Notes under the pieces: model-generated
Databases searched by the model: none
The model's input: the letters and a program-made list of their open reading frames with translations, nothing else
Told to the model about the DNA's origin: nothing
In this document: piece after piece, positions 59,424-64,000 of the stretch
How positions within the stretch are numbered: position 1 is the stretch's first letter
Layout: every line of letters starts with the position of its first letter
DNA from: Rhodobacter sp.
GTDB lineage: Bacteria; Pseudomonadota; Alphaproteobacteria; Rhodobacterales; Rhodobacteraceae
Reading direction: 5' to 3'
Length of the DNA stretch: 64,000 bases
Assembly (NCBI GenBank): GCA_020637555.1
Contig: JACKKF010000006.1
Span: 248,001-312,000, forward strand
Translations under genes and position numbers: made by a program

Positions 59424-60716
59424 ATGACCGCGCCTGCAATCGGACTTCTGGGCTGCGTCGTGATGCTGGTGCTGATCGCGGCGGGCGGCAACATCGGCAT
59501 GATCATGGCGCTGGTCGGCATCGTCGGCAGCCTGATCCTCAACGGGTTCGACACCACGGTTTTCGTGATCGGATCGCAGACCTTCGAGCCGGTCTTTCCC
59601 TATTCGCTGTCGGTGGTGCCGCTGTTCATCCTGATGGGCTCGATCGCCTTTCGTATCGGATTGTCGCGCGAGCTGTATGACGGCGCGAATGCGATGGTCG
59701 GGCATTTCCGCGGCGGCCTGGCGATGAGCACCATCGTCGCCTGCGCCGGGTTCGGCGCGATCAGCGGCTCGAGCCTGGCGACGGCGGCGACAATGGGCCG
59801 CGTGGCGCTGCCCGAGATGCGCGCGCGGGGCTATTCGGACGCCCTTGCCGGGGCCAGCGTCGCGGCTGGCGGGACGCTGGGGGTGCTGATCCCGCCCAGC
59901 GTGGTGCTGGTGGTCTATGGCATCCTCACGGAAACCTCGATCGGGGCGCTGTTCATCGCGGCGATCATTCCCGGGCTTCTGGCGGCGGTGCTCTATGTCG
60001 TCACGATCATGGTCTATACCCGGTGCTTTCCCGACGCCTCGCAGACCTCGCAGCGCCTGCCGTGGCGCCGGCGGGTCGAGCTGGCGCTGCAGATGTGGCC
60101 GGTGGTGGCGCTCTTTGGTTTCGTGTTCGGCGGGCTTTACGCGGGCTGGTTCTCGCCGACCGAGGCGGCCTCGGTCGGGGTCGCCGGGGCGCTGCTGATC
60201 GGCGCCATGCGTCGCCAGCTGACACTGCGCGCGCTGATCGACATGGCGACCGAAACCGCCTGGACGACCGGGATGATCTTTTTCATCGTCATTGGCACGG
60301 CGATGTTCAACTTCTTCATCGAGTCGACCCACATCCCCGATCTGCTGGTGGGGATCGTCAATGACGCCGGGCTGTCGACGATGGCGATCCTGCTGATCAT
60401 CATCGTGTTCTATGTCGTGCTCGGCTGCTTTATTCCTGCGGTGTCGATGCTGTTCCTGACGTTGCCCTTCGTCTATCCGATCGTTGCGGCGCAAGGGATC
60501 GACCTGATCTGGTTCGGGGTGCTGATCGTCTCGGTGGTCGAGATCGGGCTGATCACGCCGCCGGTGGGGATGAACCTCTTTGTCATCAAGGGCACCGCGC
60601 CCTGGATGACGCTGAGCAGCCTCTATCGCGGCATCGTGCCGTTCATCATTGCCGATTTCACGCGGGTTGCGCTGTTGCTGATGTTCCCCGGCCTGACCCT
60701 GTGGCTGGTGTCCTGA
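59424..60716 (+). CDS. dctM: TRAP transporter large permease DctM
   Basis: 430 residues, about 12 membrane helices. LMGSIAFRIGLSRELYDGANAMVGHFRGGLAMSTI, GFGAISGSSLATAATMGRVALPEM and LGVLIPPSVVLVVYGILTETSIGALFIAAIIPG are the classic DctM segments; EIGLITPPVGMNLFVIKG near the end is likewise typical. It drives Na+-coupled uptake of the acid bound by DctP. Completes a full TRAP set. Confidence 0.94.
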   Translation: MTAPAIGLLGCVVMLVLIAAGGNIGMIMALVGIVGSLILNGFDTTVFVIGSQTFEPVFPYSLSVVPLFILMGSIAFRIGLSRELYDGANAMVGHFRGGLAMSTIVACAGFGAISGSSLATAATMGRVALPEMRARGYSDALAGASVAAGGTLGVLIPPSVVLVVYGILTETSIGALFIAAIIPGLLAAVLYVVTIMVYTRCFPDASQTSQRLPWRRRVELALQMWPVVALFGFVFGGLYAGWFSPTEAASVGVAGALLIGAMRRQLTLRALIDMATETAWTTGMIFFIVIGTAMFNFFIESTHIPDLLVGIVNDAGLSTMAILLIIIVFYVVLGCFIPAVSMLFLTLPFVYPIVAAQGIDLIWFGVLIVSVVEIGLITPPVGMNLFVIKGTAPWMTLSSLYRGIVPFIIADFTRVALLLMFPGLTLWLVS

Positions 60717-60768
60717 CCCCGCGCAAACCCGAACGGAAACCCCGCCACAGACCGCGGAGGACAAGGAG

Positions 60769-62370
60769 ATGACCGTGAAAAGGCCCAACGTCCTGCTCAT
60801 TATGACCGACCAGCAGCGCGCCGATCACCTTGGTTGCATGGGGAACTCCATCCTGCGCACGCCCAATATCGACCGCATTGCCCGTCGCGGGGTGCGGTTC
60901 GAGGACTGCCATGTGGTGAATCCGATCTGCCAGGTCAACCGGGCCTCGATCATGACCGGGCGTTACCCGTCTTCGCACCGGGTGCGCTGCAACGGCATTC
61001 CGCTGTCGCAGGACGCGCGCACCTATGCCGATGTTTTGCGCGATGCCGGGTATCGCACGGTGATGATCGGCAAGAGCCACCTGCAGAACATCACCGGTCT
61101 GCCGCCGGTGATCGACCCGCCCGGCAAGGGCCCCTATGAGCGCCGCGACGGCCGTCTGGTCGAGGGCGAGGAACGCCATCTGGACGGCCCGGAGTATGAC
61201 GCCGAAAGCACCCCGCTGTGGCAGGACGATCCCGACCGCGGCATGCCCGCGCCCTATTACGGGTTCGACGTGGCCGAGGTCTGCACGATGCATGCCGACC
61301 AGGTGTCGGGGGCCTATGAACGCTGGCTGCTGGATCGTTGCAACGACCCCGACAGCCTGCGCGGTCCGGTGAACGCCCTGGACAAAGGCACGATCACCAC
61401 GCCCCGTGCCTGGCGCACCCGCATGCCCGAGGAGCTGTATCCGACGACCTATGTCGCCGAGCGCACCATCGCCCATATCGACCGCATGACCGCCGACGGC
61501 GACGACCGGCCGTTCCTGATCAAGTGCTCGTTCCCCGACCCGCACGCGCCCTTCACACCGCCCGGCCGCTACTGGTCGATGTATGATCCCGACGCCATGC
61601 CGGTCTCGGAGTCGTTCGGCAAGGGGACGTCCCCGGTCATCGAGCACATGCGCAAAACGCTGGCCGACGGCACCGACAAGCGCAACGGCGAGCTGCCCTT
61701 TGCGGTGACCGAACGCGAGGCCCGGGAGTCGCTGGCGCTGACCTATGGCATGATCGCGATGATCGACGATGCCGTGGGGCGGATCCTCGACCGGCTTGAG
61801 GAGCTTGGCGTGATGGACAACACGATCGTCGTCTTCATGTCGGATCACGGCGACGAGATGGGCGATCACGGCATCATGCAGAAGGGCCCGCTGCACTATC
61901 GCGGCAGCACGCGGGTGCCATTTCTGTGGTCGGATCCCGCCTATCCGTCGCGGGCCGGGGCCTCGGTTCCGGGGCTGGCCTCGTCCATCGACTTTGCGCA
62001 GACGCTGCTTCAGCGCCTCGATCTGGCCGAGCCCTACGGGATGCAGGGCGTCAGCCTGCTGCCGCTTATTGACGGCACCGAAGCCGAGGTGCGCGACCAT
62101 ATCTATATGGAGGACGACCGCGAACGTATTTACCTCGGTTTCACCGAGCCGCAGCGCCTGCGCACCGTCCTGACCCATGATCACCGGCTGACGGTCTATG
62201 ACCCCTTGCCCTGGACCGAGATGTTCGACCTGACGCAGGATCCCGGGGAAAACACCAATCTGTGGGACGACCCGGGTCAGGCCGCGCTGCGGTCCCGGAT
62301 GCTGGAGCTGATGGTCCACGCGGCAATCCGAAGCGGCGAGCGCCTGCCGTTCCTGACCGGTGCCGCCTGA
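60769..62370 (+). CDS. Sulfatase-family hydrolase with variant active-site motif
   Basis: 533 residues, alkaline-phosphatase superfamily sulfatase fold. N-terminal PNVLLIMTDQQRADHLG carries the metal Asp, and VFMSDHGDEMGDHG the second metal site. The formylglycine position is Cys54 in ICQVNRASIMTGRYPS: the motif reads C-X-V-X-R instead of C-X-P-X-R. The R and TG residues are kept. It may be a sulfatase or a phosphonate/phosphate monoester hydrolase. It has no signal peptide, so it acts in the cytoplasm on imported substrate. Ribosome site aaggag. 52 bases after dctM. Confidence 0.87.
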   Translation: MTVKRPNVLLIMTDQQRADHLGCMGNSILRTPNIDRIARRGVRFEDCHVVNPICQVNRASIMTGRYPSSHRVRCNGIPLSQDARTYADVLRDAGYRTVMIGKSHLQNITGLPPVIDPPGKGPYERRDGRLVEGEERHLDGPEYDAESTPLWQDDPDRGMPAPYYGFDVAEVCTMHADQVSGAYERWLLDRCNDPDSLRGPVNALDKGTITTPRAWRTRMPEELYPTTYVAERTIAHIDRMTADGDDRPFLIKCSFPDPHAPFTPPGRYWSMYDPDAMPVSESFGKGTSPVIEHMRKTLADGTDKRNGELPFAVTEREARESLALTYGMIAMIDDAVGRILDRLEELGVMDNTIVVFMSDHGDEMGDHGIMQKGPLHYRGSTRVPFLWSDPAYPSRAGASVPGLASSIDFAQTLLQRLDLAEPYGMQGVSLLPLIDGTEAEVRDHIYMEDDRERIYLGFTEPQRLRTVLTHDHRLTVYDPLPWTEMFDLTQDPGENTNLWDDPGQAALRSRMLELMVHAAIRSGERLPFLTGAA

Positions 62371-62504
62371 TTTCCCCGGTCCCGGGCGGGGCGGGGGCCA
62401 CCCGGCCGTCCGCTCACCCGGGATCCAATCTTGAACCGAACCGTGCCTTGGAGCACGGCGGCGCTGTTATGCGCTTCGATACCATGTAACGCTGGAGTAA
62501 ACCG

Positions 62505-63683
62505 GTGACGGAAACAGCCCGAATTGTCGAAATCCGCGAACTCTCGGTCCCGCTCAAGGGGCAGGTCGCGAATGCCGTGGTCAATTTCGCGGAACACGAT
62601 GTTTCGCTGGTTGCGGTCATGTCGAATGTGATGCGCAACGGCAAGCCGGTGGTGGGCCTCGGCTTCAACTCGATTGGACGGTTTGCGCAGGGGGGCCTGC
62701 TGAACCGCCGGTTCATTCCCCGGGTGTTGGCGGCGATGCCGGACAGCCTCGGCGGCGGACCGAATGGCGGGCCCGATCCCGCCAAGGTCCGCGCCGTCGC
62801 CATGCGCAACGAAAAACCCGGTGGGCACGGCGATCGGGCTGCGGCGGTTGCCGCACTGGAACTGGCGGTCTGGGATCTGGCGGCGAAACTGGGCGACGAA
62901 CCCGCCTGGGTGACGATGGCCCGCGCCTATGGCACCACGCCACACCGCGACGGAAGCCCGGTCTATGCCGCCGGCGGCTACTACTATGACGGAATGTCCA
63001 AGGGGAGCCTGGCAGAGGAACTGGCAGGGTATCTCGATCAGGGGTTCACCTCGGTCAAGATGAAGATCGGCGGCGCCTCGCTGGCCGAGGATACCGCCCG
63101 CATCGAAGAGGCGATCGGTATGCTGGGCGGGGCCGACCGGGTGGCGGTCGACGCCAACGGGCGGTTCGACCGGGCCGAGGCCCTGAGCTGGGGGCGGCAC
63201 CTCGATGGTTACGGGCTGCGCTGGCTCGAGGAAATGGGCGACCCGCTGGACTATGGCGTCCACGCGGCCCTGGTGGCCGAGATCGACACCGCCATTGCCA
63301 CCGGCGAAAACCTGTTCAGCCGGCAGGATGTGCGAAACCTTCTGGCCTTTGGTGCGCCGCGGCCCGGCAAGGACATCTTTCAGATGGATGCGGGGCTCAG
63401 CTATGGTCTGGGCGAATACGCCGGGATGATTGCCGATCTCGAATCCGCCGGGCATCGCCGCGAGCAGGTGATGCCGCATGGTGGGCACCTGATCAACCTG
63501 CACATCGTGACCGCGCTGGGCCTCGGCGGCTGCGAGGCCTATCCCAAGGTCTTTGTGCCCTTCGGCGGCTATGCGCCGCAATGCCGGTTGCAGGACGGGC
63601 GGATCAGCCCCAGCGATGCGCCCGGCTTCGGCCTGGAGCAAAAAGTAGACCTGCAACCCGAGATCGAAAGGATCCTGGCATGA
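62505..63683 (+). CDS. Enolase-superfamily dehydratase, D-tartrate dehydratase-like
   Basis: 392 residues from a GTG at 62505 (ribosome site tggag). The order of motifs matches D-tartrate dehydratase of Bradyrhizobium: VVGLGFNSIGRFAQGGL, NEKPGGHGDRAAAVAALELAVWDL, VYAAGGYYYDG, SVKMKIGG (catalytic Lys), VAVDANGRFD and LEEMGDPLDY (metal ligands), ATGENLFSRQDVRNLL, and MPHGGHLINLHI (catalytic His). It would dehydrate a sugar acid or hydroxy-diacid. After the TRAP system and a sulfatase, a sulfated or esterified hydroxy-acid is a reasonable substrate (inference). Confidence 0.9.
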   Translation: MTETARIVEIRELSVPLKGQVANAVVNFAEHDVSLVAVMSNVMRNGKPVVGLGFNSIGRFAQGGLLNRRFIPRVLAAMPDSLGGGPNGGPDPAKVRAVAMRNEKPGGHGDRAAAVAALELAVWDLAAKLGDEPAWVTMARAYGTTPHRDGSPVYAAGGYYYDGMSKGSLAEELAGYLDQGFTSVKMKIGGASLAEDTARIEEAIGMLGGADRVAVDANGRFDRAEALSWGRHLDGYGLRWLEEMGDPLDYGVHAALVAEIDTAIATGENLFSRQDVRNLLAFGAPRPGKDIFQMDAGLSYGLGEYAGMIADLESAGHRREQVMPHGGHLINLHIVTALGLGGCEAYPKVFVPFGGYAPQCRLQDGRISPSDAPGFGLEQKVDLQPEIERILA

Positions 63684-64000
63684 GCACCCCCGCGCCCGCG
63701 CCCCTGCGCATCGCCATCGTCGGCTGCGGCGCGATGGGGTCGGTCTATGCCGGGCTTCTGGCCAAGGCCGGGCACGATGTCCTGGCGCTGTCGCCGCGCG
63801 GCGCGCACATGAGCGCCATCGCCGCGCAGGGCCTGCACCTGACCGGGGCCAGCGGCGATCAGGTGATCCGCGTCGCGACCTATACCGAGGCCCCCGATAC
63901 CCCCGTCGATCTGGTCGTTCTGGCAACCAAGGCGCTGCACGCGGCAGCCGCGATCCGTGGTGCCGCGCCTCTGATCGGACCCGAGACGATCGTCCTGGCG
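63680..64000 (+). CDS. Ketopantoate reductase-like (ApbA/PanE) protein, 5' part
   Basis: 107 codons before the window ends. NAD(P)-binding LRIAIVGCGAMGSVYAGLLAKAGHDVLAL at the start, then PVDLVVLATKALHAAAAI with the Lys of this family. 2-dehydropantoate 2-reductase family members also reduce other 2-keto acids; after a dehydratase that gives a keto-acid product, such a role fits. Start overlaps the upstream stop (ATGA), so it is the same operon. Confidence 0.87.
   Translation, partial: MSTPAPAPLRIAIVGCGAMGSVYAGLLAKAGHDVLALSPRGAHMSAIAAQGLHLTGASGDQVIRVATYTEAPDTPVDLVVLATKALHAAAAIRGAAPLIGPETIVLA

Noticed and set aside
62371..62504. Small gene or terminator between the sulfatase and dehydratase genes
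   Set aside because: Only a six-base stem (CCGTGC/GCACGG, 62441-62458) and a six-codon open frame; nothing supports a gene or strong terminator.

Overview
The window is a GC-rich, densely coded bacterial chromosome segment that reads as an alphaproteobacterium of the Rhodobacteraceae/Paracoccaceae type. Pointers are the 43-residue aa3-type cytochrome c oxidase subunit IV, the TIGR02302 membrane protein, the argH / small lipoprotein / lysA order, PHB genes, an elongator tRNA-Met of alphaproteobacterial type, and many 4-bp ATGA start/stop overlaps. There is no phage, insertion sequence, CRISPR array or rRNA. It looks like ordinary chromosome with three catabolic blocks.

Layout. 1-2297: a partial gene, a membrane-anchored NYN/PIN-type nuclease, a fumarylacetoacetate-hydrolase-family enzyme and a flavin-reductase-like protein. 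2468-10227: a catabolic operon with a NicX-type ring-cleavage dioxygenase, an acyl-CoA-dehydrogenase-fold protein without the catalytic Glu (probably a flavin monooxygenase), an SRPBCC-alpha/beta-hydrolase fusion, a TetR regulator, a glutamine-synthetase-like ligase, a second flavin reductase and an APC permease. A palindrome upstream is a likely TetR operator. 10264-13435: divergent oxyR and katG. 13491-16904: galE, galU and an MFS transporter. 16978-22884: a protocatechuate 4,5-cleavage locus, ligABC on the minus strand and ligI plus a second, diverged ligAB pair on the plus strand. They flank a LysR-type regulator with two tandem helix-turn-helix domains, and a nearly identical 15-bp motif lies upstream of both operons. 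23004-28432: matB broken by a one-base frameshift, tsaC, an acyl-CoA dehydrogenase and a metallo-beta-lactamase-fold hydrolase. 28543-34763: cytochrome oxidase subunit IV, a lipoprotein, azlCD, a membrane protein, greA, a VOC protein opposite soxR, and ETF-ubiquinone oxidoreductase.

34865-55036 is mostly housekeeping: a TPR protein, ispE, a polyprenyl diphosphate synthase, DUF2007 protein, trmN6, DUF465 protein, an EamA transporter, phbA/phbB, an EAL protein, argH, a tiny lipoprotein, lysA, TIGR02302 protein, sufE, a TSUP permease, and divergent tesA and ybbA-ybbP. Between ybbP and the next convergent gene sit three consecutive 20-bp perfect palindromes. 55113-57290 is a fused FAD-oxidoreductase/selenophosphate synthetase, followed by tRNA-Met(CAU).

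57852-64000 is a carbohydrate-acid uptake block: a complete TRAP transporter (dctP-dctQ-dctM), a sulfatase-family hydrolase with a non-canonical active-site motif, a D-tartrate-dehydratase-like enolase-superfamily enzyme, and the start of a ketopantoate-reductase-like gene. Two LacI-type operator-like repeats lie in its promoter region. The most promising material for new biology is the pyridine-type operon (2468-10227), the double-HTH LysR locus with duplicated ligAB, the TRAP-sulfatase-dehydratase operon and the triple palindrome.
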